Below are positions 46,239 to 55,063 of a stretch of DNA of 64,000 bases, in pieces. The stretch is from Devosia subaequoris (GTDB lineage: Bacteria > Pseudomonadota > Alphaproteobacteria > Rhizobiales > Devosiaceae). Position 1 is the stretch's first letter. Each line of letters starts with the position of its first letter. The notes below the pieces were generated by a model. That model did not search any database, was not told the origin of the DNA, and was given only the letters and a program-made list of their open reading frames with translations. The position numbers were made by a program, and so were the translations under genes. The DNA is taken from positions 99,809 to 163,808 of the forward strand of contig NZ_JACIEW010000008.1 of the NCBI RefSeq assembly GCF_014197055.1. The letters are read 5' to 3'.

Positions 46239-46877
46239 TCAGGCGAATCCGTTCCGCGCGAACAGCACCCAGAAGGCAAAGACATTTGTGAGCATGTGCG
46301 CCAGGCTCACGTAAAACACCGAGCCGGTGCGCCAGGTGACCCAGTTCCAGAAAAGACCCAGGGCTGATGCCCCACCGATAAGGGCCAGTGCTCCGCCGTC
46401 GAAGACAATGCCATGGCTGAGAGCCAGGGGGATATGCCAGGCGGTAAACAGGGCCCAGCCGAGCCAGAAGCCAAGTCGCGGCTTGTCCCGAAATGTGCCG
46501 AGAAAGCCGCCGCGCCAGGCGATCTCCTCGAGCGGGCCGTTGATGGCGGCGATCAGCAGCGCCAGATACATGCTTCCATGAGTCAGGATCGAGGTGTTGG
46601 GTACGAAATTGGCCAGTGCGACAATGCCGACCTGCACCAGCAAGAGCGGAATGATCCACCAGTCGCGCCAGCGCAGTCTTTCGGAAAACAGCCGTCCGTC
46701 ATTGCCTTCGAGCGCATGCCAGCCGATGACCGGCAGGCAGAAGAACAGCCAGTAGAAGGTCAGGGTGAAAAGATACCCGTGTTGCGGGTGCCAGGCCGTC
46801 AGCGAGGGCACCACGAAAAACAGCGCCCCGATAAGGAGCGCTGCGTGAAAAGTGAGGGCAATCTGTTTTCTGTTCAT
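46239..46877 (-). CDS. CPBP family intramembrane glutamic endopeptidase
   Basis: A 212-residue integral membrane protein with about six helices. The three catalytic motifs of the CPBP/Abi family are present: EEIAWRG (Glu-Glu and Arg), FTAWH and HMLTN. It should therefore be an active Rce1-like protease. Members act in protein maturation or in bacteriocin immunity. Its target is unknown. It lies between leuB and a RidA gene on the same strand without obvious functional link. Confidence 0.9.
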   Translation of the reverse strand: MNRKQIALTFHAALLIGALFFVVPSLTAWHPQHGYLFTLTFYWLFFCLPVIGWHALEGNDGRLFSERLRWRDWWIIPLLLVQVGIVALANFVPNTSILTHGSMYLALLIAAINGPLEEIAWRGGFLGTFRDKPRLGFWLGWALFTAWHIPLALSHGIVFDGGALALIGGASALGLFWNWVTWRTGSVFYVSLAHMLTNVFAFWVLFARNGFA

Positions 46878-46891
46878 CGCCCCGCCCGGGA

Positions 46892-47287
46892 TCAGGCGTG
46901 GCTGGCGGCCGCGCCGATGCGGGCGGTGACCTCGATCTCGATCTTCATGCCCTCTTCGATCATCTGCACAATGAGCATGGAAGCGGCGGGCCGGATATCG
47001 GTGAAGACCGGGCCGACGGTAGCAACGACCTCGTCCACATAGGAGCGGTCGCCAACATAGTAGACGACGCGGACGGTATCCTGGATGGAGGAACCCGCTT
47101 CCTTAAGAGCCTTGTCGATGGTGACCAACGCATTTTTTGCCTGTTCACCAACGCTCTCGGGCATAGTCATGGTGGCATAATCATAGCCGGTGGTGCCGGA
47201 CACATAGACAGTGTCCTCATGGCGCACAGCGCGGGAATAGCCAAAGGTGGCTTCAAAGGGGGAGCCGGTGGAAACGCGCTGAACCAA
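46892..47287 (-). CDS. Rid family protein
   Basis: A 131-residue Rid-fold protein. RidA deaminates reactive enamine and imine intermediates; VRVVYYVGDRSYVDEVVA and the RPAASMLIVQM block are family-typical. The canonical Arg of RidA should lie in the latter (IRPA), suggesting deaminase activity. The start is TTG 47287. It lies 21 bases after leuD, likely in the same transcript. RidA protects branched-chain enzymes in other bacteria, which fits, but the specific subgroup is not resolved. Confidence 0.9.
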   Translation of the reverse strand: MVQRVSTGSPFEATFGYSRAVRHEDTVYVSGTTGYDYATMTMPESVGEQAKNALVTIDKALKEAGSSIQDTVRVVYYVGDRSYVDEVVATVGPVFTDIRPAASMLIVQMIEEGMKIEIEVTARIGAAASHA

Positions 47288-47308
47288 TTCTGTCTCTTTG
47301 CTTAAAGG

Positions 47309-47914
47309 TTAGAGCCAGGGACGTTCGGCTGCCATCTTGCCTTCAAAAGCGGAGATGGAGGGATCCGATTTCAGCGTGCCGGCAATGTCGTCGAGACCTT
47401 CGAGCAGGATCTGCTTGCGGGAAGGGTCGATGTCGAAATTGAGCGTGCCGCCATCGGGGCCTTTGATGGTCTGGGCTTCGAGGTCGACTGTCAGGGTGGC
47501 ATTGGATCCGCGCTCGGCATCATCGAGCAGGAGCTTGAGTTGCTCGGGTGTCACGACCAGGGGCAGGATGCCGTTTTTGAAGCAGTTATTATAGAAAATG
47601 TCGGCGAAGCTGGTGGAGATCACACAGCGAATGCCGAAATCGAGCAGCGCCCAGGGGGCGTGTTCGCGGCTGGAACCACAACCGAAATTATCGCCGGCGA
47701 TGATGATCTGCGCGTTGCGATAGGCGGGCTTGTTGAGCACGAAATCGGGGTTCTCCGAGCCGTCCTCATGGTAGCGCATCTCGGAGAACAGCGCGGTGCC
47801 GAGACCCGTCCGCTTGATGGTCTTCAAATACTGCTTGGGGATGATCATGTCGGTGTCGATATTGATGATCGGCAGGGGCGCCGCGACACCGGTCAGGGTG
47901 GTGAACTTGTCCAT
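47309..47914 (-). CDS. leuD: 3-Isopropylmalate dehydratase small subunit
   Basis: Small swivel-domain subunit of isopropylmalate isomerase, acting with LeuC. The 201-residue protein has the hallmark [17 protein letters not shown] block and [12 protein letters not shown]. leuC is not in the window. It is first in a minus-strand run leuD-ridA-CPBP-leuB. ATG 47914 gives the expected [15 protein letters not shown] start. Confidence 0.97.
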   Translation of the reverse strand: MDKFTTLTGVAAPLPIINIDTDMIIPKQYLKTIKRTGLGTALFSEMRYHEDGSENPDFVLNKPAYRNAQIIIAGDNFGCGSSREHAPWALLDFGIRCVISTSFADIFYNNCFKNGILPLVVTPEQLKLLLDDAERGSNATLTVDLEAQTIKGPDGGTLNFDIDPSRKQILLEGLDDIAGTLKSDPSISAFEGKMAAERPWL

Positions 47915-47978
47915 AGGGCTTAGGAACCTCGCTATTGGCCACGGTCATCGCGCAAAAGCAGGCTCGCGGTCAAGGCCA

Positions 47979-48000
47979 AACCGTACCGAAGCGTACGGTT
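47979..48000. other. Perfect hairpin upstream of leuD
   Basis: AACCGTAC and GTACGGTT form an 8-base stem with loop CGAAGC. On the minus strand it follows the PagL-like gene (stop 48053) and is trailed by TTTGG, so it is probably a weak terminator for that gene; a role in leuD control cannot be excluded. Confidence 0.5.
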
Positions 48001-48052
48001 GGGGTGCTGCTGTGGTCGGTCAGGCCAAGGAGGGTGTCTGCGGGCCCATGGA

Positions 48053-48646
48053 TCAGAACTTGTAGCGCAGCCCGGCCGTCACCGCGTTGGAGCCGTCGAT
48101 ATGGGCAATGGTGCCGAAGCCGCCGGAGCGGTGCTGGATGCGGCCAAAGGCTTCCCATTCGGGGTGATCGTCATGCGAAACCGCAATTTCCGGTGCGAGG
48201 TAATAGAGTACCGTTGCGCTCTGGCCAGAGGCCACGGTGCGGGTCGTCTCAACGCCGATGGTGTCGGTGACGACCGAGAAACCGCCGGTGATCGACGGGG
48301 TTATGTTGAGCGGCCCCAGCTCGACTTCAGTCAGCCGACCTACCAGGCCCGCCCAGGCTTCGGCAGAACTGGTCTCGCCGACGCCCATGCGCAGGCCCAG
48401 CCCTGCCTCAAGGCCCAAGGCGAAGCTTTCATATTCGTAGAAGAACCGCTGATAGCCGGCGCCGAGGAAGGCGTTGGTTTCATAGCCGCTGCTCCAGAAC
48501 GTCAGGGCATCGCCGAAAAAGCCGCTGCTCATCGGCCCGCCGAAAACGAAGATGGATTCGTCCCGATTGGCGGGCACGTCCTGGGCGACAATGGGGAGGC
48601 TCATGGCCCCGAGCACCAGAATAATGGCGCCGGCGAATTTGCTCAT
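48053..48646 (-). CDS. Outer-membrane beta-barrel protein, PagL/acyloxyacyl hydrolase-like
   Basis: A 197-residue protein with a signal peptide (about 20 residues ending PIVAQ) and a C-terminal Phe after alternating aromatic/polar strands, typical of outer-membrane barrels. RIQHRSGGFG has the His-x-Ser arrangement used by lipid A 3-O-deacylase PagL. The catalytic Glu expected about 14 residues after the His is not at the exact position; an Asp lies at +12. It may remodel lipid A or be only a structural relative. Single gene. Confidence 0.6.
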   Translation of the reverse strand: MSKFAGAIILVLGAMSLPIVAQDVPANRDESIFVFGGPMSSGFFGDALTFWSSGYETNAFLGAGYQRFFYEYESFALGLEAGLGLRMGVGETSSAEAWAGLVGRLTEVELGPLNITPSITGGFSVVTDTIGVETTRTVASGQSATVLYYLAPEIAVSHDDHPEWEAFGRIQHRSGGFGTIAHIDGSNAVTAGLRYKF

Positions 48647-48799
48647 CGATTTTTCATTCCTGTTCGCGGAACTAAAACGCCAACAGGCGGAACAGGTTCA
48701 CGGCCGCGTGTTCACATTTCTTTCTGCCCCTTCGGATTGGGCCGGTGGAACGGGGCCGCGCGCGCCGCGTTTGTTTTCCAATGAGCAAAGGAGGAAACC

Positions 48800-49171
48800 A
48801 TGGACGCCATTCCAGCCACTATTCATGAAGGCATGCGTGTCGTGGACAATGCCATGCAGCCCATAGGCACGGTGGAGGCCTTTCGCAGCACCGACGAAGC
48901 GCCGGACGCTCCGGATGTGGATGCGGCGGGCGTCAGCCCGGTGTTGGACCGGCAGCGCAATGATCTGACGGGACTGTTGGCCGATCTGTTTCACCCCGAT
49001 GATGGCCTGCCTCGCGAAATGCAGGAAAAGGCACTGCGCGAGGGCTTCGTGCGGCTTGATGCTGACGGATTTCTCGCCTCGGACCGCTATATCTTCCCCG
49101 AGCATATCGATCGGGTGGAAGAAGACCGGCTGGTGCTCTCGGTCGGGCGCAAGGATCTGCTCAAGGCCTGA
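48800..49171 (+). CDS. PRC-barrel-like (DUF2171-type) protein
   Basis: A 123-residue soluble protein. The opening IHEGMRVVDNAMQPIGTVEAF and the late DRYIFPEHIDRVEEDRLVLSV resemble the PRC-barrel/DUF2171 fold. The middle 55 residues form an acidic insert (DEAPDAPDVDAAG) followed by a helix. A very strong ribosome site (AAAGGAGG) precedes ATG 48800, suggesting high expression. Such genes are often stress-related in alphaproteobacteria; function here is unknown. Confidence 0.75.
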   Translation: MDAIPATIHEGMRVVDNAMQPIGTVEAFRSTDEAPDAPDVDAAGVSPVLDRQRNDLTGLLADLFHPDDGLPREMQEKALREGFVRLDADGFLASDRYIFPEHIDRVEEDRLVLSVGRKDLLKA

Positions 49172-49481
49172 GTGACCAAGGAACCAAGATGCCTGCCCTT
49201 CATTCCCGCGTGGAATGGAGGGCAATTGTTTATGCCGGTCCATTCTTGCGTTGATAGATTTGCTTTGCGGTCGTGTAACATACGCCTACGCACAAGAAGT
49301 GTTTCCGGCGGATGGTGCGGGATTCTCGTGGCATCTTGCTGTCGTTCTTTTTAACCACCACAGTTTACCACCTCAGCAAACTTGCCAGGCGGACTTGGTA
49401 GAACTGCGGATTACGGCGCCCTTTGTGCCCGTGATGATCTCTCCCATGGTGGCTCGGGCCACCGCTTATTGGGAGATGATC
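49172..49481. other. 310-base intergenic region with hairpin
   Basis: Carries a hairpin at 49197-49221 (CCTTCATTCC against GGAATGGAGG, one G-T pair, loop CGCGT), probably the end of the PRC-barrel gene transcript. Promoter elements for the following secreted-protein gene must be here but are not clear. The open frame extending upstream of 49482 lacks coding character. Nothing else recognised. Confidence 0.5.
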
Positions 49482-50312
49482 ATGTTGTACAAGCGTATGA
49501 TTGCAGCCGTTATGGTGTCGGTTGTGTTGATGCCATCTATAGCCTCGGCCGGTGGTCTGCTGGGTGGCGGCGGTTCGGGCGGCGGCAGCGTGCTGGGCAT
49601 TGTTGGCGATGGCGACAGCGGCGCGCTGGTGACCGTCAATTCGGGCAATGCCGGGGATAGCGGGCTGGTCAATGTCGGCGCGGGTGGCAGTGGTGGCGCC
49701 CTGACCGCCAATGTCGGTGGCGGCACCTCGCCGGTGGTGGATGCTTCGGTGATGGGCTCGGAAGGCATTGCCGACGTCAACGCCGATCTGGGCGGTGTCG
49801 AAGCCAATGTGAATGTCGGTGGCTCCGACAGCCTCATCCGCGTCGATGTCGGCACCGGCTCGGGCGGTGGTAATGGCGGCAATGGCGGCAATGGCGGTAA
49901 CGGTGGCAATGGGTCCAATGGCGCGACCGGAGCCAATGGCAATAACGGCACCAACGGCGGCTGGTTCATTTTCGGCAATCGCGGAAATTCGTCTTCGCCG
50001 TCTTCGGCCGGCATCACGGCGGTCTGCGCCAACAATGCCAATCCGAGCCAGTTGATGGCGCTGTTCCAGAAAAGCTCGACCCGCGGGTGGAACCGGGCCA
50101 GCGGCATTCAGCTCATTCCGATCAAGGTCTGTGCCGATATGCGTCGCCAGATGGCCAACTGGCTCGCATCCAATGGCCAATATCACCGCATGATTGGCGC
50201 GGTGGCGCAGGATCCCTTGATCAACGCCGCCCTCAGCCGCACCCAATACCGTCCTGGTCACGTGCTGGGTGTGCACAAGCAGGGGGCGACGCTGATGGTC
50301 TACGTGTTCTGA
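49482..50312 (+). CDS. Secreted Gly/Asn-rich protein with GGN repeat tract
   Basis: A 276-residue exported protein of unknown function. The signal peptide (MIAAVMVSVVLMPSIASAG, cleavage near residue 20) is followed by about 100 Gly/Val/Asn/Asp-rich residues. A tract of GGN and GNN-type repeats lies at residues 128-160. The C-terminal 100 residues are different: two cysteines (VCANN, VCADM) that could pair, and a compact segment ending TLMVYVF. ATG 49482 has GGGAG 6 bases upstream; ATG 49476 is adjacent to it. The repeat tract could be a flexible linker or surface-exposed stalk. No known domain was recognised. Confidence 0.75.
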   Translation: MLYKRMIAAVMVSVVLMPSIASAGGLLGGGGSGGGSVLGIVGDGDSGALVTVNSGNAGDSGLVNVGAGGSGGALTANVGGGTSPVVDASVMGSEGIADVNADLGGVEANVNVGGSDSLIRVDVGTGSGGGNGGNGGNGGNGGNGSNGATGANGNNGTNGGWFIFGNRGNSSSPSSAGITAVCANNANPSQLMALFQKSSTRGWNRASGIQLIPIKVCADMRRQMANWLASNGQYHRMIGAVAQDPLINAALSRTQYRPGHVLGVHKQGATLMVYVF

Positions 50313-50376
50313 CTCTGCCTCCAGTCAGGCCGTAGCGGGCCGGTCGCCTCCCCCAGGCGGCCGGCCTTGCGGCGGC

Positions 50377-51114
50377 TCAGGCCGGGCGGGCGGCCAGCAC
50401 CATGTAGTTAACGGCCATGTCGGGGGAGGCGCGCCATTCGTCGGCCAGCGGATTGAAGGTCACGCCGGTCTGGTCGATCACCTTGAGCCCGTTGCGTCGC
50501 AATTGGGCGTTGACCTCCTCGGGGGTGAGGAACTTCTTCCAGTCATGGGTGCCGCGCGGCAGCCAGCGCAGCACATATTCAGCGCCGATGATGGCGAGGG
50601 CCCAGGAGCGGGCCGTGCGGTTGAGCGTGGCGGTAAACATCAGCCCGCCGGGCGCGACGAGGTCGGCGCAGCTCTTCATGTAGAGCGGGACATTGTCGAC
50701 ATGCTCGACCACTTCCATGTTGAGGACCACATCAAAGCTTTTGCCGGCGGCGACCAGGGCTTCGCTGGTGGTGGCGCGATAGTCGATCTCAAGCCCTGAT
50801 TGTTCGGCGTGAATTTTCGCAATGGCGATATTGCGCTCTGCCGCGTCGACGCCGGTGACCGTCGCCCCCAGCCGCGTCAGCGGTTCGCACAAGAGGCCAC
50901 CGCCACAACCGACATCGAGAATGCGCAGACCTTGGAAGGGACGCAATATGGACGGATCGCGGTCAAAATGGCGGATTAGGTGGTCGCGGATATAGCTCAT
51001 CCGTACCGGATTGAACTTGTGCAGCGGCTTGAACTTGCCCTTGGGGTCCCACCATTGCTCGGCCATGGCCGTGAATTTGGCGATTTCGGCGTCGTTGACG
51101 GTGGTCTGGGACAT
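50377..51114 (-). CDS. ubiG: Ubiquinone biosynthesis O-methyltransferase
   Basis: Performs both O-methylations in ubiquinone synthesis. The 245-residue protein has SAM motif [16 protein letters not shown], and NMEVVEHV and LNRTARSW in the expected places. ATG 51114 is chosen over 51132 because AGGAG lies 6 bases upstream. It diverges from lysC, a conserved rhizobial neighbourhood. Confidence 0.96.
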   Translation of the reverse strand: MSQTTVNDAEIAKFTAMAEQWWDPKGKFKPLHKFNPVRMSYIRDHLIRHFDRDPSILRPFQGLRILDVGCGGGLLCEPLTRLGATVTGVDAAERNIAIAKIHAEQSGLEIDYRATTSEALVAAGKSFDVVLNMEVVEHVDNVPLYMKSCADLVAPGGLMFTATLNRTARSWALAIIGAEYVLRWLPRGTHDWKKFLTPEEVNAQLRRNGLKVIDQTGVTFNPLADEWRASPDMAVNYMVLAARPA

Positions 51115-51286
51115 CGGCAGCTCCTTGTGCACCCATATGACCTACAGGCGAGGGCAGGAGCAAGGCACGGCCTGTCGCAGGGGCATTGCGTCGCCGATGC
51201 CCATTGATTGCGCATCGGCTTTGTGGCATGTCGCGCCCAACATTAAAGCGTAACGCCGGGTTCGGCGGATCAGCGGGGAAACTGTC

Positions 51287-52552
51287 TTGGCCCGTATCGT
51301 CGTCAAGTTCGGTGGCACTTCGGTGGCCAATGTGGAGCGTATCCGCAATGCGGCGCGCCATATCAAGCGAGAGGTCGAGGCCGGCAATGAAGTTGCCGTG
51401 GTGGTTTCGGCCATGAGCGGCAAGACCAATGAACTGGTCGGCTGGGTCAACGAGGCTTCCAAATTCCACGATGCGCGCGAGTATGACGCCGTGCTCGCTT
51501 CGGGCGAGCAGGTCACGGCGGGCCTGATGGCTATTGTCTTGAGCGAAATGGGCATCCAGTCGCGCAGTTTCGCTGGCTGGCAGGTCCCCATTCATACCGA
51601 CGATTCCCACGGTGCGGCGCGGATTACCGATATCGACCCGACCGAGCTCGACAAACGCATGAGCGATGGCTGGGTGCCGGTAATCACCGGCTTCCAAGGC
51701 ATTTCACCGCATGGCCGCGTGACAACGCTCGGGCGCGGTGGCTCGGATACCTCGGCGGTCGCGGTGGCAGCTGCGGTCAAGGCGGAGCGGTGCGATATCT
51801 ATACCGATGTCGATGGTGTCTACACGACCGACCCCCGCATCGTGCCCAAGGCGCAGCGCATGACCAAGATTTCCTTTGAGGAAATGCTGGAAATGGCTTC
51901 GCTCGGCGCCAAGGTGCTGATGATCCGATCGGTGGAAATGGCCATGGCGCACAAGGTCCGCCTGACCGTCCGCTCCAGTTTCGATGACCCGGACGCGCCG
52001 CAGATCGCGCCCGATGGGACGCCGGGTGTGCCCGGCACGCTTGTCTGCGATGAGGATGAGATCATGGAAAAGCAGATCGTTTCGGGCGTGACGCTCGCCA
52101 AGGCCGAAGCCAAGATCACCCTGCGCAAGGTCAAGGACAGTCCGGGTGTCGCCGCCGCCATTTTCGGCACGCTGGCTGACAAAGGCATTATCGTTGACAT
52201 GATCGTGCAGAACATTGCCGATGATGGCGCGACCACCGACATCACCTTTACCGTGCCCGACAGCGAATATGACAAGGCGGTCAAGGCGCTGGAAGACAAT
52301 GGCGGACGCTTTGAATATGCGCGTCTTTCCGGCTCCAAGGGCGGCGCGAAGGTCTCGGTGGTGGGCGTGGGTATGCGTTCTCACGCCGGTGTTGCGTCCT
52401 CGATGTTCAAGGCTCTGGCCGACAAGGGGATCAATATCCAGCTGATCACCACTTCGGAAATCAAGACCTCGGTGTTGATCGATGAAGAATATGCCGAGCT
52501 TGCGGTTCGCGCCTTGCACACCTATTACGGTCTGGACAGACAGGACGCCTGA
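51287..52552 (+). CDS. lysC: Aspartate kinase
   Basis: Phosphorylates aspartate, the entry to Lys, Thr, Met and diaminopimelate synthesis. The 421-residue protein has KFGGTSVAN at the start, the GRGGSDTSAVA motif, and two C-terminal ACT domains for feedback control. The start is TTG at 51287 with GGGGAA 8 bases upstream; the family N-terminus ARIVVKFGGTS begins directly after it. The next gene, ptsP, is 69 bases on. Confidence 0.96.
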   Translation: MARIVVKFGGTSVANVERIRNAARHIKREVEAGNEVAVVVSAMSGKTNELVGWVNEASKFHDAREYDAVLASGEQVTAGLMAIVLSEMGIQSRSFAGWQVPIHTDDSHGAARITDIDPTELDKRMSDGWVPVITGFQGISPHGRVTTLGRGGSDTSAVAVAAAVKAERCDIYTDVDGVYTTDPRIVPKAQRMTKISFEEMLEMASLGAKVLMIRSVEMAMAHKVRLTVRSSFDDPDAPQIAPDGTPGVPGTLVCDEDEIMEKQIVSGVTLAKAEAKITLRKVKDSPGVAAAIFGTLADKGIIVDMIVQNIADDGATTDITFTVPDSEYDKAVKALEDNGGRFEYARLSGSKGGAKVSVVGVGMRSHAGVASSMFKALADKGINIQLITTSEIKTSVLIDEEYAELAVRALHTYYGLDRQDA

Positions 52553-52621
52553 CCCAGTCGAGGGGACACGGGCCGCGTCCTTCAAATAGGGGGGCGGCTT
52601 TGCGGGCCGCCTTGGAGAGGC

Positions 52622-54889
52622 ATGGTCACGACCATAGGCGGCCCCAGGGTGCTGCTGCGGCAGTTGCGCGAGACGATGGCGGAGCCCTTGGCTTCGCAGG
52701 AACGTCTCGACAAAATCGTGGGCCTGATCGCTGAGAACATGCGAGCCGATGTGTGCTCGTTCTATGTGCTGCGCGATGACGGCGCACTTGAGTTGTTCGC
52801 CACGCGCGGGCTGAACACCGAATCGGTCCACTTGACGACATTGCGCCTGGGCGAAGGCCTGGTGGGCCTGATTGCCGCCGAGGCCGAGCCGCTCAGCCTG
52901 GACGACGCCACCAGCCATCCCGCCTTTGCCTACCGGCCCGAAACGGGCGAGGAAAAATACAACTCCTTCCTCGGCGTGCCGGTGCTGCGGGCCGGCCAGA
53001 CGCTGGGCGTGCTGGTGGTGCAGAATGCCGACCGGCGCCATTATGGCGAGGATGAAACCGAGGCGATGCTGACCACGGCCACAATCCTGGCCGAGATGAT
53101 CGCTACCAGCGATTTCGACAATCTGATCAAGCCAGGATCGGATATCGATCTCAGGCGACCTCGCATGTTCAACGGCGTCAGCTTCACCGATGGTATCGCG
53201 CTCGGCAAAGTCGTGCTGCATGATCCGCGTGTCGTGGTGACCAATTTCATCGCTGAAGACACCGATGCCGAAAAGCAGCGGCTCGACGCGGCGCTGGCCT
53301 CGATGCGGGTCTCGATCGATGCGATGCTCGACCATGGCGACATGCAGCCGACCTCGGATCACCGGGAAATTCTTGAAACCTATCGCATGTTCGCCAATGA
53401 TCGGGGTTGGGTGAACCGGCTGGTCGAGGCGATCGATAACGGGCTCTCAGCCGAGGCGGCGGTCGAGCGGGTGCAGAACGACACCCGGGCCCGCATGCAG
53501 CGCCAGACCGACCCCTATATTCGCGACCGGTTGCATGATCTGGATGATCTGGCCAATCGCCTGCTGCGGGTTTTGACCAACACCAACCAGCCGGCGCATC
53601 GCGATCTGCCGGAGAACGCCATTCTGGTGGCCCGCAATATGGGGCCCGCCGAACTGCTTGAATATGACCGCAAGAAACTGCGCGGCGTGGTGCTCGAAGA
53701 GGGCGGGGCCACGGCGCATGTGGCCATTGTCGCGCGCTCGCTCGGCATAGTGGCCGTGGGGCAGGCGCAATCGATCGTCTCCATGTGCGAAGGGGGCGAC
53801 GACATCATTCTCGATGGTCCCTTGGGCCAGGTCCATTTGCGGCCCACGGCCGATATCGAGCAGACCTATATCGACAAGGTCCGGATCTCGGCGCGGCGGC
53901 GCGCGCATTATGCCGCCCTCAAGGACAGGCCGAGCGTTACCAAGGATGGCGTCGAGATCACACTGCTGCACAATTCGGGCCTCGTGGCAGACCTGCCCAT
54001 GCTCGATGATACCGGCGCGACCGGGGTGGGACTGTTCCGCACCGAATTGCAGTTCATGATCGCGAGCCGCTTGCCGCGTCTGCAGGAGCAGGTCGACCTT
54101 TATGCCGAGGCGATGGAAATCGCCGGGGATCGGCCGGTGGTGTTCCGCTTGCTGGATATTGGCGGCGACAAGGTAGTGCCCTATCTGCGCTCTGCGGCCG
54201 AGGAGAACCCGGCCATGGGCTATCGCTCTATCCGGCTAGGGCTGGATCGACCGGGCCTGCTGCGCACGCAAATCCGGGCGCTGCTGCTGGCCGCGCGGGG
54301 CCGTCCGCTCAAGATTCTGGTGCCCATGGTCACCGAAACCTTCGAGTTTCGGCAGACCAAGCAAGTGCTGTGCAAGGAAATGGACCGGCTCAAGCGCGCC
54401 GGTCAAGCCGTGCCTGAAAAGGTTGAGATCGGGGCAATGGTGGAAGTGCCGTCATTGCTGTTCGAGCTCGATCAGATCATGCCCGAAAGCGATTTTGTCT
54501 CCATTGGCTCGAACGATCTGGTGCAGTTCCTGACAGCGGCCGATCGGGCCAATCCGCGTGTCTCAAAAGCCTATGACCCCATTGGTCTGCCTCGGCTGCG
54601 GGCCCTTCGGCTGGTGGTCGATGCGGCGGCGCGGCACAACAAGCCCGTCACGATGTGTGGCGAACTGGCTGGCAAGCCAATGGAGGCGCTGGCGCTGATG
54701 GCCATTGGCATGACGCGGCTGTCCATGGGCCCTGCTTCGATCGGTCCGATCAAGGAAATGATCCTCAATCTCGAACTTGAGCCGGTCAAGGCCGCTATCT
54801 CCGAGGCGCTCAGTGTTGGGGCCAATGGCCATTCGGTGCGCAATTTGCTGACCGAATGGGCGGATAAGCAGAACCTGCCCATGGGGTAG
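52622..54889 (+). CDS. ptsP: Phosphoenolpyruvate-protein phosphotransferase, nitrogen PTS (EI-Ntr)
   Basis: First component of the nitrogen phosphotransferase system, passing phosphate from PEP to NPr. The 755-residue protein has an N-terminal GAF domain (about residues 15-160). The EI part follows with the phospho-His in GGATAHVAIVARS, PEP-binding GLFRTELQFM, and the catalytic cysteine in VTMCGELAG. Length matches PtsP rather than sugar EI. The GAF domain responds to glutamine in other rhizobia. It is in the order lysC-ptsP-prfA. Confidence 0.97.
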   Translation: MVTTIGGPRVLLRQLRETMAEPLASQERLDKIVGLIAENMRADVCSFYVLRDDGALELFATRGLNTESVHLTTLRLGEGLVGLIAAEAEPLSLDDATSHPAFAYRPETGEEKYNSFLGVPVLRAGQTLGVLVVQNADRRHYGEDETEAMLTTATILAEMIATSDFDNLIKPGSDIDLRRPRMFNGVSFTDGIALGKVVLHDPRVVVTNFIAEDTDAEKQRLDAALASMRVSIDAMLDHGDMQPTSDHREILETYRMFANDRGWVNRLVEAIDNGLSAEAAVERVQNDTRARMQRQTDPYIRDRLHDLDDLANRLLRVLTNTNQPAHRDLPENAILVARNMGPAELLEYDRKKLRGVVLEEGGATAHVAIVARSLGIVAVGQAQSIVSMCEGGDDIILDGPLGQVHLRPTADIEQTYIDKVRISARRRAHYAALKDRPSVTKDGVEITLLHNSGLVADLPMLDDTGATGVGLFRTELQFMIASRLPRLQEQVDLYAEAMEIAGDRPVVFRLLDIGGDKVVPYLRSAAEENPAMGYRSIRLGLDRPGLLRTQIRALLLAARGRPLKILVPMVTETFEFRQTKQVLCKEMDRLKRAGQAVPEKVEIGAMVEVPSLLFELDQIMPESDFVSIGSNDLVQFLTAADRANPRVSKAYDPIGLPRLRALRLVVDAAARHNKPVTMCGELAGKPMEALALMAIGMTRLSMGPASIGPIKEMILNLELEPVKAAISEALSVGANGHSVRNLLTEWADKQNLPMG

Positions 54890-54918
54890 GGGCGGCATTG
54901 GCCGCTTGATGTTGCGGC

Positions 54919-55030
54919 CCGGGGTCATTACACCCCGGCGTGTCGCCGCGGCTACCAACCGGGGCGCATCTTGAGAGACACCAGCGCGACCGTTCTCAAG
55001 ATGGATTCCGGTCTGCGGCGGGATGACAAA
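54919..55030. repeat. Palindromic elements in ptsP-prfA spacer
   Basis: Two hairpins: CCGGGGT/ACCCCGG (54919-54938, loop 6) and ATCTTGAGA/TCTCAAGAT (9 base pairs, 54968-55002). The latter is followed by the ATGGATTCCGG...GGGATGAC segment (55001-55026), which resembles a widespread interspersed palindromic repeat of alphaproteobacteria. No T-tracts. Confidence 0.55.
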
Positions 55031-55063
55031 CAAGAACGCGGTTGCCACGCTGAAAGACCAAGA

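Noticed and set aside
49868..49940. Tandem GGN-coding units as a CRISPR-like array
   Set aside because: Units are 9 bases long without spacers and lie inside a coding sequence.
49365..50276. 303-codon minus-strand open frame rich in Ala/Ile/Thr repeats
   Set aside because: Mirror of the GGN repeat gene; no signal peptide or ribosome site, while the plus strand has both.
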